Source: Zea mays | Taxonomy: Eukaryota > Streptophyta > Magnoliopsida > Poales > Poaceae | Length of the DNA: 64,000 nucleotides | Direction of reading: 5' to 3' | NCBI RefSeq assembly: GCF_902167145.1 | Contig: NC_050098.1 | Span: forward strand, 112,444,207 to 112,508,206 | Shown here: positions 12,518 through 23,849 of the stretch, one piece after another | Numbering within the stretch: the first letter of the stretch is position 1 | Layout: each line of letters opens with the position of its first letter | Made by a program: the position numbers and the translations under genes | Notes under the pieces: model-generated | What the model was told of the DNA's origin: nothing | Seen by the model: the letters and a program-made list of their open reading frames with translations, nothing else | The model's database searches: none

Positions 12518-12800
12518 CATAAAAAGAGGAGTAGTCGGCCACCAGAAAACCGAAAACCGGTTCAACCGGTTCCAAAACCGGTTCAACCGGTTTCGGGTCA
12601 AACTGTGCAGTAAAAGCGCGCAGAAAACGGTGTTGACTGCGCGAAAATCCTGGCAGTCTGACAGCACAGACTGCAAAACTGACAGCGCAGACTACGCAGC
12701 TGTCAGCGCAGACTGCGCGCTGACTGACGGCGCGACGGCCAAAACCGGTTCAACCGGTTTTTATACCGGTTCAACCGGTTTCCACCAGGGAGAAACCGGT
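12518..12800 (-). promoter_or_regulatory. Palindrome block and TATA-like site upstream of the envelope-like gene
   Basis: Read on the minus strand, pairs of AACCGGTT palindromes (12800-12740 and 12593-12554) are followed by a T-rich TATA-like stretch (CTCTTTTTATG, about 12528-12518) and a CT-rich run. The LTR has the same order: palindromes (9310-9054), TATATA (9010-9003), CT-rich run. A stretch at 12783-12822 (CCAGGGAGAAACC, then GTCTACTCAGCCGG) is a diverged direct copy of LTR sequence near 9097-9132. It may act as an internal promoter for the downstream gene; this is inference. The rest of 12141-12975 shows no gene. Confidence 0.45.
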
Positions 12801-12975
12801 TGAGTGGTCTACTCAGCCGGTTTACTCAACCAGATTTCAAATATTGCCCTGAAGGGCTGTAATAGCACTTAGCAAATATGACATGAAATATTTTAAAGAT
12901 AAAAATGATATTTCTCATTTCATATAGCTCAAACAATCAATTTTCAACCGTCAAATTTGATCAAAATTTTAGTTA

Positions 12976-15900
12976 TTAAGCCACGTTTTGAGAATCCAAG
13001 ATATTTAGCTCACTCCTAAAAAAACAAAACCTAGTCTCATCAAGGGGTTTTGTGAAGATATCGGCTAGTTGATTTTCGGTGCTCACATGAAATAGTTCGA
13101 TATCTCCTTTGGCTTCATGGTCTCTCAAGAAATGGTGTCTGATGTCAATATGTTTAGTTCTAGAGTGTTGCACCGGATTGTTTGCAAGTTTTATGGCACT
13201 CTCATTGTCACACAAAAGTGGAATTTTGTTAAACTCACAACCAAAATCTCTAAGGGTTTGCTTCATCCATAACAACTGTGCACAACATGCCCCAGCTGCT
13301 ATGTATTCAGCTTCTGCAGTGGAAAGTGCAACACAATTTTGTTTCTTGGAACTCCATGACACTAAGGACCGCCCAAGGAATTGGCAAGTCCCAGTAGTGC
13401 TTTTTCGATCTACTTTGCAACCGGCATAATCTGAGTCAGAGTAGCCAAGCAAATCGAAAAGGGAGCCTTTAGGATACCATAATCCTAGGTTTTGGGTGTG
13501 GACTAAGTATCTTAGAATTCTCTTAACGGCTACAAGATGGCAGTCTTTAGGATTTGCTTGAAAACGTGCACACATGCAAACACTCAACATTATATAAGGC
13601 CTAGATGCACATAAGTAAAGCAGTGATCCTATCATTGATCTATATAATTTTTGATCTACAGGTTTACCTTCCTCATTTAGGTCGAGATGTCCATTTGATG
13701 ACATTGGAGTCTTGGCGTGATTTGCTTTTTCCATGCCAAACTTCTTGAGCATATCTTGAGTATATTTAGTTTGGCATAGAAAGGTACCTTCCTTGAGTTG
13801 TTTGACTTGAAATCCCAGGAAGTATTTAAGCTCGCCCATCATAGACATCTCAAACCTGTTCGTCATTACTTTGCTAAACTCTTCACAAAATTTTTCATTA
13901 GTACTACCAAATATAATGTCATCAACATATATTTGGCACACAAATAATTCATTATCAACTTTTCGAGTAAATAAAGTAGAGTCAGCTTTTCCTATTGTAA
14001 ACCCATTTTTAATTAAAAAATCTTTAAGACAGTCATACCAAGCTCTAGGGGCTTGTTTAAGCCCGTAGAGTGCCTTGTGAAGAAGATAAACATGATTTGG
14101 CTTCTTTGGGTCTTCAAAGCCCGGTGGTTGCTCCACATATACTCTCTCTTGAAGTGGTCCATTTAGAAAAGCGCTCTTGACATCCATTTGATATAGCTTG
14201 AAATCATGGTTAGTAGCATAGGCAATTAATATTCTAATTGATTCTAACCTTGCTACAGGCGCATATGTTTCACCAAAATCGAGTCCTTCCACTTGAGTAT
14301 AGCCTTGGGCAACCAACCGTGCCTTGTTTCTTGTAACCACGCCATGTTCATCTTGCTTGTTCCTAAAGACCCATTTAGTCCCAATCACATTTTGTTTGGG
14401 TCTTTGGACTAAGGACCAGACTTCATTCCTAGTGAAGTTGTTCAACTCCTCTTGCATGGCAATTATCCAATCCGGATCACCCAATGCTTCTTCAACCTTA
14501 ATTGGCTCAAGAGAGGAAACAAACGAGTAAAATCCACAAAAATTAGCTAAACGAGATCGAGTTGTTACCCCTCTCCTGATGCTACCCAGGATGTTGTCCA
14601 CTGGATGATCCCTTTGTATTGTTTGATGGACTCTAGGATGAGGCACTGATGGATGTCTTTGTATTTGCTCTTCCTCATCAATTACTTGATCAAGAGGCAC
14701 TTCACCATCAATATTTTCTTGTTCATCTTCTACCACTGTTGGCATCCTTTGATGATTTTCTTCGTGGCTTGGATGACTTGAGGTTGATGGGTTTGCTTGG
14801 GTGGAGACTTTGTCACTCACCACCCTTGCACCCACATCAACTACCTCATTGGTCATCCACAAGGTTCCTTCTTCATCATCCCTTTCTTGAGGTCTCACCT
14901 CACCTATGGCAAGTTTCTTTATGGCCTCACAAGGTAGTTCTTCATTTCCTGCAGTGTCATTAGAAACATGCCCTTGCGAGCCATTAGACTCATCAAATGT
15001 CACGTCTATTGCTATTTCAACAAGACCGGTGGAATTGTTGAAAACACGATATCCATGCGCATTTGATGCATAACCAAGCAAGAAGCCCTCGTCCACTCTA
15101 GGAGCAAACTTTGAGCTCTTGACTTTCTTGTTAAGAATAAAACATTTACAACCAAATACTCTAAAATAATCAACTTTAGGTTTGTTACCAGTGAGAAGCT
15201 CATAAGCAGTCTTTTTGTAGATCTTATGAAGATAGAGACGGTTGATTGCATGACAGGCGGTGTTGACCGCCTCTGCCCAGAAGTTGTCAGGTGTCTTGTA
15301 TTCATCCAACATGGTTCTTGCAGCTTCAATTAGAGTTCGGTTCTTTCTTTCCACAACACCATTTTGTTGTGGAGTGTAAGGCACCGAGAACTCATGTTTG
15401 ATTCCCTCTTCTCCTAAGAATTCTTCGACACCTGTGTTCTTGAATTCCGTCCCATTATCGCTTCTCACTTTCTTGATTTTGAGCTCAAATTCATTTTGAG
15501 CTCTCCTCATGAATTTCTTTAAAATTTCTTGAGTTTCACCTTTGTCACTCAAAAAGAAAACCCAGGTGAATCGAGAAAAATCATCAACAATAACTAAACC
15601 ATACTTACTACCACCAATTCTAATGTAGGCCACAGGTCCGAAGAGGTCCATGTGAAGAAGTTCCAATGGCCTCTTTGTTGTGACCACATTCTTTGATTGA
15701 TGTGGGACTCCATGTTGCTTTCCTGCTTGGCATGCGCCACAAACCCTATTTTTCTCAAATACAACATTTGTTAGTCCAATGATGTGATTATCCTTTTGAA
15801 GTTTGGCCAAATTCCTCATACCGACATGGGCTAGCCGGCGATGCCATAGCCAACCCTTGTCGGATTTTGCCACTAAACAAGTCTCAGGCGTCACTTTACT

Positions 15901-16272
15901 TGTTGTGAAATCAACAAGATAAAGCTTGCCCTTCAAGCGACCGGTAAAGGCAACTGAGGAGTCCTCCCTTCTAAGGATCTTCACATCCACATCCGAAAAT
16001 AAGCAATTATAACCCATTCCACAAAGTTGTGAAACGGACAACAAATTATAGCTTAAGGAATCTACTAATAAAACATTTGAAAGTGATTGTTGGTCAGAGA
16101 TAGGAATTTTACCAATACCAATCACCTTACTCTTGCCACTATCTCCAAACACAATTTCTTGTGCTTCTTGAGTTAGTTGCAATGTATGAAACATGTCTTT
16201 CTCCCCGGTCATGTGATTTGTACATCCACTGTCAAGCACCCAACTTGACCCACCAGAGGAGTAGACCTGCAA
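12976..16272 (-). CDS. pol: Sirevirus E pol polyprotein
   Basis: An intact 1098-residue Copia pol. Order: aspartic protease (DSG at residues 14-16), integrase with an HHCC zinc region (HRRLAHVGM ... CGACQAGK) and DDE core ([27 protein letters not shown]), reverse transcriptase with YVDDIIF, and RNase H ([19 protein letters not shown]). Integrase before RT is the Copia order. It would process gag-pol, copy the genomic RNA and integrate the cDNA. The frame is +1 relative to gag; the first codons follow a TTGTTTTGCAG sequence, so the ATG at 16272 may not be the true start. With intact pol but a defective gag, the element may be able to supply enzymes but not particles. Confidence 0.93.
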   Translation of the reverse strand: MQVYSSGGSSWVLDSGCTNHMTGEKDMFHTLQLTQEAQEIVFGDSGKSKVIGIGKIPISDQQSLSNVLLVDSLSYNLLSVSQLCGMGYNCLFSDVDVKILRREDSSVAFTGRLKGKLYLVDFTTSKVTPETCLVAKSDKGWLWHRRLAHVGMRNLAKLQKDNHIIGLTNVVFEKNRVCGACQAGKQHGVPHQSKNVVTTKRPLELLHMDLFGPVAYIRIGGSKYGLVIVDDFSRFTWVFFLSDKGETQEILKKFMRRAQNEFELKIKKVRSDNGTEFKNTGVEEFLGEEGIKHEFSVPYTPQQNGVVERKNRTLIEAARTMLDEYKTPDNFWAEAVNTACHAINRLYLHKIYKKTAYELLTGNKPKVDYFRVFGCKCFILNKKVKSSKFAPRVDEGFLLGYASNAHGYRVFNNSTGLVEIAIDVTFDESNGSQGHVSNDTAGNEELPCEAIKKLAIGEVRPQERDDEEGTLWMTNEVVDVGARVVSDKVSTQANPSTSSHPSHEENHQRMPTVVEDEQENIDGEVPLDQVIDEEEQIQRHPSVPHPRVHQTIQRDHPVDNILGSIRRGVTTRSRLANFCGFYSFVSSLEPIKVEEALGDPDWIIAMQEELNNFTRNEVWSLVQRPKQNVIGTKWVFRNKQDEHGVVTRNKARLVAQGYTQVEGLDFGETYAPVARLESIRILIAYATNHDFKLYQMDVKSAFLNGPLQERVYVEQPPGFEDPKKPNHVYLLHKALYGLKQAPRAWYDCLKDFLIKNGFTIGKADSTLFTRKVDNELFVCQIYVDDIIFGSTNEKFCEEFSKVMTNRFEMSMMGELKYFLGFQVKQLKEGTFLCQTKYTQDMLKKFGMEKANHAKTPMSSNGHLDLNEEGKPVDQKLYRSMIGSLLYLCASRPYIMLSVCMCARFQANPKDCHLVAVKRILRYLVHTQNLGLWYPKGSLFDLLGYSDSDYAGCKVDRKSTTGTCQFLGRSLVSWSSKKQNCVALSTAEAEYIAAGACCAQLLWMKQTLRDFGCEFNKIPLLCDNESAIKLANNPVQHSRTKHIDIRHHFLRDHEAKGDIELFHVSTENQLADIFTKPLDETRFCFFRSELNILDSQNVA

Positions 16273-16279
16273 AACAAGT

Positions 16280-18498
16280 TTAGGCTATGCTTTTAGGTAC
16301 CCAAATTGAATTGGGTCCTACAGTGTTAGTTATAGCCTTGGGTACCCACACACTTCTTTTCATGACTTTTCGTTTAGTGTAGGCACCCACATATTTCACA
16401 ACCAATTTCCCTGAATCCCAAGTCAACATATAATCACAAAGATATGAGTGGGAAATGGGAGCATTAGATTTTTGTCCACTTGAGGATCCCACTTCCTTCA
16501 TCTTACTCTTTGTGGAACTCAAGTTAACCTTTACCTGAGATGACTTGTCATTTGAGGAGTGGATCCTCCCCAAGGCATCATATAGAGTGGTTCCCTCTAT
16601 GAACTTGGGGGATCTCCACCCCTTATGCACTGTGCTAGGGTTTTCCTTGGATGAGTTGAACCCAAGCCCCCTTCTTCCATTGTTGGGCTTAAGGGACTTG
16701 TACTTGGGTTCAACTTTCTTTAACCCATCATTGCTAGAGCATCTTTTCAAAATTTCTTTGACCTTCACCTGTGGGCTATGCTTCCTTGCATGGTTAGTTA
16801 GACAACAAGAAGCATGATATTTGGCACAATGCTTGCAAGAATCATCATTAGAGCTAGACTTAGATTCAAATACTAAAGAGGGGGCATTGATGTTCTTGCA
16901 ATTTTCAAGTTGCACTTGAAGTTCTTGATTTTGAACATTCAAGATTAACATGCTTGATTCAAGTGCATTCTTTTCATTTGCAAGATTATCAATAGAGGTT
17001 TTCATGTTAATTACTTCTTTATCTTTATTGTGAATCAACTCTTGAAGCTCTAGGTTTCTTTCCTTTTCAAGGATAAGCAAGTCTTCTTGAGCATCAAGAG
17101 TTGCTTTTCTTTTATCTAGCTTTTCCATTAATTTGGTGATAACATTGTATCCATTTAAGCCAAATTCTTTAATCATTTTATTTTTCATAGCAATTTGATC
17201 ATCATCATCATCATTTGAAAAATCATTACTAAATAAGGTTACCTTATCTCCCTTTGCCATGAGGCAAGTTGGAGTGTAGGAGTCGTCTTGAAGGTTGGTG
17301 AAGAGTTGCGCGCTTGATGTAGATTGGATGGCCACATTTGCCACCACTTCCTCTTCCTTTGGAACTTGTCATTCTTCCTTACAAATTTCTTGAATGTTTT
17401 GATGAACATAGCTGTGTCTTCATCACTTGAGCTATCTTCATCACTTGAGGTCTCGACCACTTTCTTTGCTTTGTGGTCTTTGTTCTTCTTGAGGTTGTCT
17501 TGTTCATTTGTGATCAAGGCATGAGAGTCTCTTGTCTTGATGGGGGCTTCTTCGGACTCGTGTTGTTGAATTTTTGCAAATAATTGATGAGGCGTCATAT
17601 CCTCATAGTCATCACGATCCCTTATCATCCTTGCAAGACTTTTATCCTTCTCTTTATAGGCTCTCATGAACAATCTTGTGACCTTGGAGTCACTCCAATC
17701 TTCACTCCCAAGAACTCTTATTTTGTTGACCAATACCATCAACCGATCAAAGAGTGATTGGAGCGACTCACCCTTTGTCCAATCATATCTTGCAAGCTCA
17801 CTTTCCAAAGCTTCAACTCTATGTCTTTTAGCTTTGGGATCTCCTTCATGTGACATTTTAAGAATATTCCAAATGTCACGGGCATCTTCTCTTCCTTGAA
17901 CTTTCCGGTATTCTTCCGGACAAAGACTTCCTTTAATTATGCTCACTGCTTGAGCATTTCGATGAACCTCCTGCATCATTTCCGGAGTCATCTCTTCTCC
18001 TTGGGCGGGCTTATACATACCTACATTAACAATCTCCCAAAGACTAGGATGCACACCGATTAAATGCGACTTCATCTTGTCGGCCCACTCATCATAGTTT
18101 AACTCACTAAGATTTGGTAACTTTCCGAGTGGGGCGGAAGAGAAGTTGGGAATATAATTTCTAGAGTAATCGAATTGAACTTTGCTAAAGTCATTACCTT
18201 TGCTTTTGGTAGATGATCCTTCGGTGTTGAGACTTACCTTGCTCAATACCTTAGACACCAAAAGGTCCACTAGATCGTCATTATAATCAAATGTTCCCTT
18301 ACCTTTATCTTCTTCGGCCTTTCTTCTTGATTCTTCTTCTTCGGCCTTTTTCTTTGCATCTTCCTCTTTCATTTTGAGAAACATTCTCTCGACAATCTTC
18401 ATGGCGAGGTCGAGGACCTTGGGGTCCACTTCCTCACCGGAAGATGTGACGGGGATTTCCTCGAGGAGAGAATCCACATGGTCCCGTTGTGTAGACAT
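16280..18498 (-). pseudogene. gag: Sirevirus E gag, frameshifted and without visible zinc knuckle
   Basis: The gag starts at 18498 (MSTQRDHVDS) and is open to 17239. The second part is open in another frame from about 17347 to 16280, so a frame change lies near 17290-17350. The first part has a charged N-terminal coil and the UBN2-type gag core (YDEWADKMKSHL ... PSLWEIV; EYRKVQGREDARDIWNIL). The second part is a coiled coil with a C-terminal WVPKSIA, the usual end of Sirevirus gag. The CCHC knuckle present in F and G is not found; at the expected place is a remnant-like KCGH in a third frame, suggesting a deletion. Gag would form the particle and bind RNA. Confidence 0.8.
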
Positions 18499-18539
18499 GA
18501 TCGTTTCCTCACGCGGTTAAGCGTAGAACGAGGCACGTA

Positions 18540-18551
18540 GCTCTGATACCA
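18540..18551 (-). other. Primer-binding site of element E
   Basis: Minus strand TGGTATCAGAGC, two bases after the 5' LTR end; complementary to the 3' end of initiator tRNA-Met, as is usual for Copia elements. Confidence 0.85.
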
Positions 18552-18553
18552 AT

Positions 18554-20042
18554 TGAAAGTAGCCTAGAGGGGGGGTTAATAGGCTACACCTAAATATTTT
18601 CACTAAAAACTTCGAAATAGGTTAAATTAAAGTTGCACAGGTGCAAACCGGTTCAGTCGATTTTAATCACAACTGAACAAGTTTGAACCCGCTCAACTTA
18701 AATTTGATAATCTATTGAACAAATGCGAAGTAGTGAAGAATATAGCTAAAGATTTGTCCTACACAAAAAAAACTACTTAAATGAATAATATGAACCAACC
18801 ACAGAATGTAAAGCGCTTGACAAGAGCACACAAGAACACGCGATATAACCCGAGGTTCGGCAACCACCACAAAGGTGTCCTACTCCTCGTTGAGGAACCC
18901 ACAAAGGGCCGGGTCTTTTCCAACCCTAATCCTCCACAAGCCGACCACAAAGGTCAAGGCAATCTCTTCTCAAATCAGCTCAAGGAGCGGGTGATACAAA
19001 CTTCTTGGGGTCGTCCACAAATTTGGAGACTCCCAAGCAACCTCTAACCGTCAAGGAACACGAGGTTCCAAGAGTAACAAATCCGCACACGGTTAAGTTT
19101 GCAACGAGCTCAAGAACAAGAGAATGGGAGAATCGAGATGAAATTGACAGCGAGTTCGATCGAGTTCACCTCACACCAAGGGTCCTTCAAATGATTGAAG
19201 GAGATGCGATTGCGGGTGTGAAAGGTGAAGTGAATGCTCTTGTTTGAAGGTTGGTCAGCCAAGGATTCGTGGGAGAGGCAGGAGTTAATGAGAGAGAGAG
19301 TGTGAGGGGGTATATAAAGGATCCCCCAAAAGCTGGCAGCCGTTGGGAGAAAATGGCCAAAACCGGTTGAACCGGTTTCCAAACCGGTTGAACCGGTTTC
19401 GGCCAGGGGGAACCCGGTCCACTGATCTACTCAGCCGGACACTCGACCGGTTTCAAAACCGGCTGAGTAGGGACAAAATTCGGCTCAACCGGTTTCTGAA
19501 AAATATCTACTGCGACTTTCTCTGACAGCTCTGACTGTCAGATAGGTCAGAGCAGAGGTGGCAGGTGAACAGTACCGAAACCGGTTGAACCGGTTTCAGG
19601 ACCGGTTGAACCGGTTTTGGGGGCTGAAACCAAACTTTGAGAATTTTGAAAAGAACAAAAGGGGAGTCTTTGTGAGAAGTAAAATTTGTTTTTCTCAAGG
19701 GCATTCATGATCTGGGAAAATGATCTCCAAGAAGTTTTAAAAGATTTTGAACTTGGCTCGTTTTGCAACTTACTTAACCGCCGCGGATCCCTCTTAATTG
19801 TACGGCGATTCCTATGACTCAAGAATTATAAATTTAGCACCGTCGTTGTTTCTTAGCACTTGGAGCACACCATTTGATGTGGAATTTTAAATCCGCTGTG
19901 CTTTATACTTTTATGCTTGTAAGATCTGTGCTTCTCCTGTCTGTAGAAATACTGTGTACATACTAGGAGCAAACTTGTTAGAATCTTAGTTTGTTTTGTC
20001 ATTAATCACCAAAACCCTCAATTAGGGTTGATTGCACTTACA
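18554..20042 (-). repeat. 5' LTR of element E
   Basis: 1489 bp, near-identical to 8247-9735. Differences are mostly single-base transitions. Palindrome blocks lie at about 19360-19400 and 19576-19618. Confidence 0.92.
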
Positions 20043-20121
20043 CTCTCTCTCCCCCATCTCTCTCTCTACCTCCCGTGGTGCCCTAGGTTTTGGAGACGGT
20101 GATCGCCGGAGTTGGATCCCC

Positions 20122-20131
20122 GGAGGTGAGT
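20122..20131 (+). other. Strong splice-donor-like site in the D LTR
   Basis: GGAG|GTGAGT matches the plant 5' splice consensus and is followed by a T/C-rich stretch. It lies in the transcribed direction of D, so it could be the donor for a leader intron ending at the acceptor-like sites just before orf0 (31850) or gag (33316). Inferred only. Confidence 0.4.
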
Positions 20132-20689
20132 TTTTCTCCTCCCCTTCCCTTCTTCTCTCTCTCCCTCTACCTCCCCTTCTCTTCCCTGCACGCGCCCTCC
20201 CTCTCTCCCCTGCGCGCGTGCCCCTGCCCGTGGCGGCGCTCGCCCTGCTCGCCCTGCGCGCGGCGACCTGCCCCGACGGCGCTCACCCCCGCCCCTCCCT
20301 CCTCGGCCCCGGCGCGACCCCACCCCGGCCCCCTGCGCGGCGGCGCTCACCCCCGTCTTGGCCCCCGGCGAGGCGGCGCTCGCCCCTACCCCCTCCCCGC
20401 GGCGGCGCCCCCGGCCCCGGTGTGGTCCGCCCGCCCCCTGCTCGCTCCCCAGTGTGGCGGCCTTGCCCCGGCACGGCGGCTCAGCCCCCCGGCGCGGTCC
20501 CCTGCCCCCTGCGCGCGGCCTCGGCCCCTGCGCGCGGCGTCCCGACCCTCGGCGTGGCTCGCGTGGCCTCGGCGCGGCCTCGCGTCCCCCCGTTTACCCC
20601 TAACGTGTTCCCGCGTGCGCAACCCCACGCGCGCGGTGATTATTCTTGGTTTTTAGTTAATTTCAAACTCCGTTGGTTAGCGTGCTGTG

Positions 20690-20998
20690 TCGCGCGCTTC
20701 GTCGCGTGACGAATTTATCTAATTTCAGATCCTATTGATGTGTTGCGTCGTGCGCTTCGTCGCGTGACGATCCTTTTAAATTTCAGGTTGTTTAATGTGT
20801 GACGTCGCGCGTCAAGCCACGCGACGTTCCACTTTAAACTCAGTTCTGTTGACGTATGTCGTCGTGCATTTCGCCGCGCGACGCTCAACGTCTCTTTATA
20901 ATTAATGCAAGTGTCTCGTCGTGCGCTCTGTCGCACGACGAGTCGTTGATTTCTTAATTCGATTTAGAGTGCTATGTCGCGCGTCTCGCCGTGCGACA
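20690..20998 (+). repeat. Tandem repeat, six units of 56-59 bp, in the D LTR
   Basis: Cores start at 20690, 20748, 20805, 20862, 20918 and 20977. Each core is an imperfect inverted repeat of the type TCGTGCG ... CGCACGA, joined by AT-rich spacers. Units have diverged, so the array is not recent. Confidence 0.8.
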
Positions 20999-21835
20999 AT
21001 CCTTTTAATTTATCTTCATCTGCTTATAATGATTAGACATGAAACATGACTTACTTTATGCTAAACGTAGTGTCTACATTAATGTCCTTCAATTGAGCGA
21101 GTGGTTTAATTTATAATAATGTAACGTGATCGTTTCTTGACTGTCTTTTCCTCTTTCTCTCTTAACCGTAATTGCGAGCCCGCGTGGAACGTCTGTTTAT
21201 TTATTGCATCCTATTGTATGGTGTACTGTTCTTTTGTATTAAATGTGTGGATGTATGTATGTTTGCGCTCGCATAGAGAACGATCCGGTTGAGGAGCCCA
21301 AAGAACTCACAGGAGAAGCCCCTGAGCAGCAGTCGGTTGGTGGAGGCAAGTGTCCCTTGACCTATCTCTGTCCTATACATTCTTTAATTTACCTCCCGCA
21401 TTTCACAGTTATACCTAAGGATTGACTAGCTTTTGTTATCCATGTCCTTGTTACCTATCTGGGTTGGATTATTATTGCTTACTCTTATGCTATTGCTCAA
21501 CTCTAATCAATGAACATGATGAGAATTGTCAATGATACGCTGTTTTCCCCTCTTTTATTATGATGTTATACTTGTGTCCTTCAAGGGGGCTCAAGCGGTT
21601 TCTCAAGTGCCTCTCCGTAAGGACGTGTTCGTTGGATGACCGCCCGGGAAAACAGTGCAACTATGAGGGTGGAATGGGGTGCCCTTAGCTCATTAATTAG
21701 AGGATCCGGGGTGTAGTTCGCTTAGCCGTCGTGTCGTCAATGGGGCTCAAGGTATGCGGCTCGCTCTACCAAGCTTGGGTTCGCCCCTTGGGGAGGAGTG
21801 CGGTGCATTTAGGAAACCTAACGGGCGGCTACAGC

Positions 21836-23060
21836 TGAGAGCACCTAGAGGGGGGGTGAATAGGTGATCCTGTAAAACTTAAGCTTATAGCCACAAAAAC
21901 TTGTTAAGTGTTAGCACAATCAATGCCAAGTGGCTAGAAAGGAGTCTCAACAAAACACAATACCACAGAGATGACACAGAGGTTTATCCCGTGGTTCGGC
22001 CAAGACCAACGCTTGCCTACTCCACGTTGTGGCGTCCCAACGGACGAGGGTTGCAATCAACCCCTCTCAAGCGGTCCAAAGACCCACTTGAATACCACGG
22101 TGTTTTGCTTGCTTTTTCTCAATCCCGTTTGCGAGGAATCTCCACAACTTGGAGCCTCTCGCCCTTACAATTGAAGTTCACAAAGAACACAGAGCAAAGG
22201 GGGAATGAGCAACGCACACAAGACTTCAAAAGATCAGAGCAACAACACGCACACAAGTCGCAACAAGAGCTCGCAACACAACTCAAAGAGTTCGCAACTC
22301 AACAAGAGCTCTAGATGCTATCACAATGAAACGAATGCGTGAGATCGATGTCTTGGTGCTTAGGAATGTTGTAGGAATGCTTGGTGTTCTCCTCCATGCG
22401 CCTAGGGGTCCCTTTTATAGCCCCAAGGCAGCTAGGAGCCGTTGAGAACAAATCTGGAAGGCCATCCTTGCCTTCTGTCATCGGGCGCACCGGACAGTCC
22501 GGTGCACACCGGACAGTGTCCGGTGCCCGATTCCTTTCCTTAAATGGCGAAGCCGACCGTTGCAGATCTGGGAGCCATTGGCGCACCGGACATGTCCGGT
22601 GCACACCGGACAGTCCGGTGCCCCCTTCCGACCGTTGGCTTGGCCACGTGTCGCGCGCAGAATCCGCGGCCGACCGTTGGCCCGGCCGACCGTTGGCTCA
22701 CCGGACAGTCCGGTGAATTTTAGCCGTACGCCGTCAGCAAATTCCCGAGAGCGGCCTCTTCGGCCGAGGCAGCCTGGCGCACCGGACACTGTCCGGTGCA
22801 CCACCGGACAGTCCGGTGCTCCAGACCGAAGCAGCCTTCTGGCTGTACACAGCCAACTCTTTTCTTTTCTTTTTCTTCCTGTTTCCAATACTTAGACAAG
22901 TATATTAGTACACAAAACCAATGTACTAAGACTTAGAAACATACCTTTGCTCTTGATTTGCACTTTATTCATCCATGGCATAAATTCACATTTAAGCACT
23001 TGAGTTGGCACTCAATCACCAAAATACTTAGAAATGGCCCAAGGGCACATTTCCCTTTCA
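21836..23060 (-). repeat. 3' LTR of element F (1225 bp)
   Basis: Contains the palindrome array at 22488-22818 and a minus-strand TATA box (CTATAAAAGGG, about 22411-22421). Confidence 0.93.
22488..22818 (-). promoter_or_regulatory. CACCGGAC-GTCCGGTG palindrome array in the F LTR
   Basis: Multiple copies of CACCGGACAGTCCGGTG and variants (ACATGTCC, ACAGTGTCC, ACACTGTCC centres) in the U3 part of the LTR, upstream of the TATA box. This palindromic motif is a described conserved element of maize-type Sirevirus LTRs. The partner LTR has the array at about 30154-30503 with one extra unit. Confidence 0.8.
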
Positions 23061-23849
23061 ATCTCCCCCTTTTTGGTGATTTATGCCAACACAACATAAA
23101 GCAACTAGAACAAGTGCAAAATCACTTCAAATAAAACTCAAATTGATTTTGATTCAATTTTGGCATATATGGATCATCCTTTGCCACCACTTGGTTTGTT
23201 TTTGCAAATCAAACTCAAATCTCTATCTCTAAGTCAAACACACATGTTGAAGCATAAAGAGAGTCATTCCAAAAGAGATTGATCAAAGATTTCAAAAACT
23301 TCCCCCTTTTTTCCATAATCAACACTTCTCCCCACAAGAGGCCAACTTTTGACAAAAGAGACAATACAAGAGTTTTGACAAACCAAAAGCTCTATTCTAC
23401 TATTTTCAAAGTTTCTCAAGTGGTAGCTGATCCATCTATTGCTTTGGCCTTTATTTTCTCCCCCTTTGGCATCAAGCACCAAAACGGGATCAATCTTGGC
23501 CCTTTAACCCCATTGCCTCACCAAAATCTTCAATTAAGAGTACAAAGGCAATAAGATCATAGAGATGAACTTGGAATAAGTTACCCTCTCATCGGAGTGC
23601 AGTGGAAGTCTTGCATGGTCCAAGTTCACCTTTCCCTTTCAATCCACCTTCGAGACTAAATCAAGCAAACTCAAGCAAATGGTTAGTCTCAAAGGGTCAC
23701 GTTGTAGCACCTCTCCCCCTAAACATGTGCATCACTTTGCAACGGACTTGTGAGGTCCAGGGAGTGTTTGTACAACTTGAGCACCACAATAAGCAACAAA
23801 ATGCAGAAAGGAACATGATCATAAGGCATAAACACATGTATGCTACAAT
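23061..23849 (-). other. 3' spacer of element F with repeated polypurine tracts
   Basis: No gene. On the minus strand, AAAAAGGGGGAGAT (23074-23061) abuts the 3' LTR. Related purine runs are at about 23302-23313, 23458-23468 and 23711-23720. The envelope-like gene of E is absent here. Confidence 0.7.

Larger units (their letters stand above)
8247..20042 (-). mobile_element. Element E: Sirevirus-type Copia with envelope-like gene (11.8 kb)
   Basis: A complete minus-strand Copia element with 1489-bp LTRs on both sides and perfect CTCTC duplications (8242-8246 and 20043-20047). Order on the minus strand: 5' LTR, PBS, gag, pol (protease, integrase, RT, RNase H), a spacer with AACCGGTT palindromes, an envelope-like gene, a polypurine tract, 3' LTR. 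The large size and the extra gene between pol and the 3' LTR are Sirevirus traits. About 15 differences between the LTRs (by eye, about 1%) indicate a recent insertion. Confidence 0.9.

Noticed and set aside
20032..20709. Open frames of 225 and 188 residues, Pro/Ala/Arg-rich
   Set aside because: They lie in the GC-rich part of the D LTR, start inside the end of Sirevirus E, are matched by long frames on both strands, and show no domain; a composition effect.
22488..22818. Short inverted repeats spaced like a CRISPR array or TIRs of a DNA transposon
   Set aside because: The palindromes are irregularly spaced, have no unique spacers, and sit inside LTRs with clear TG...CA ends and 5-bp TSDs; they are the known Sirevirus LTR motif.
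21901..22895. Frames up to 137 residues in the F LTR, repeated at 29567-30580
   Set aside because: Same reason: LTR sequence present in both copies; the repeated HRTV/GQSG peptides are translated palindromes.
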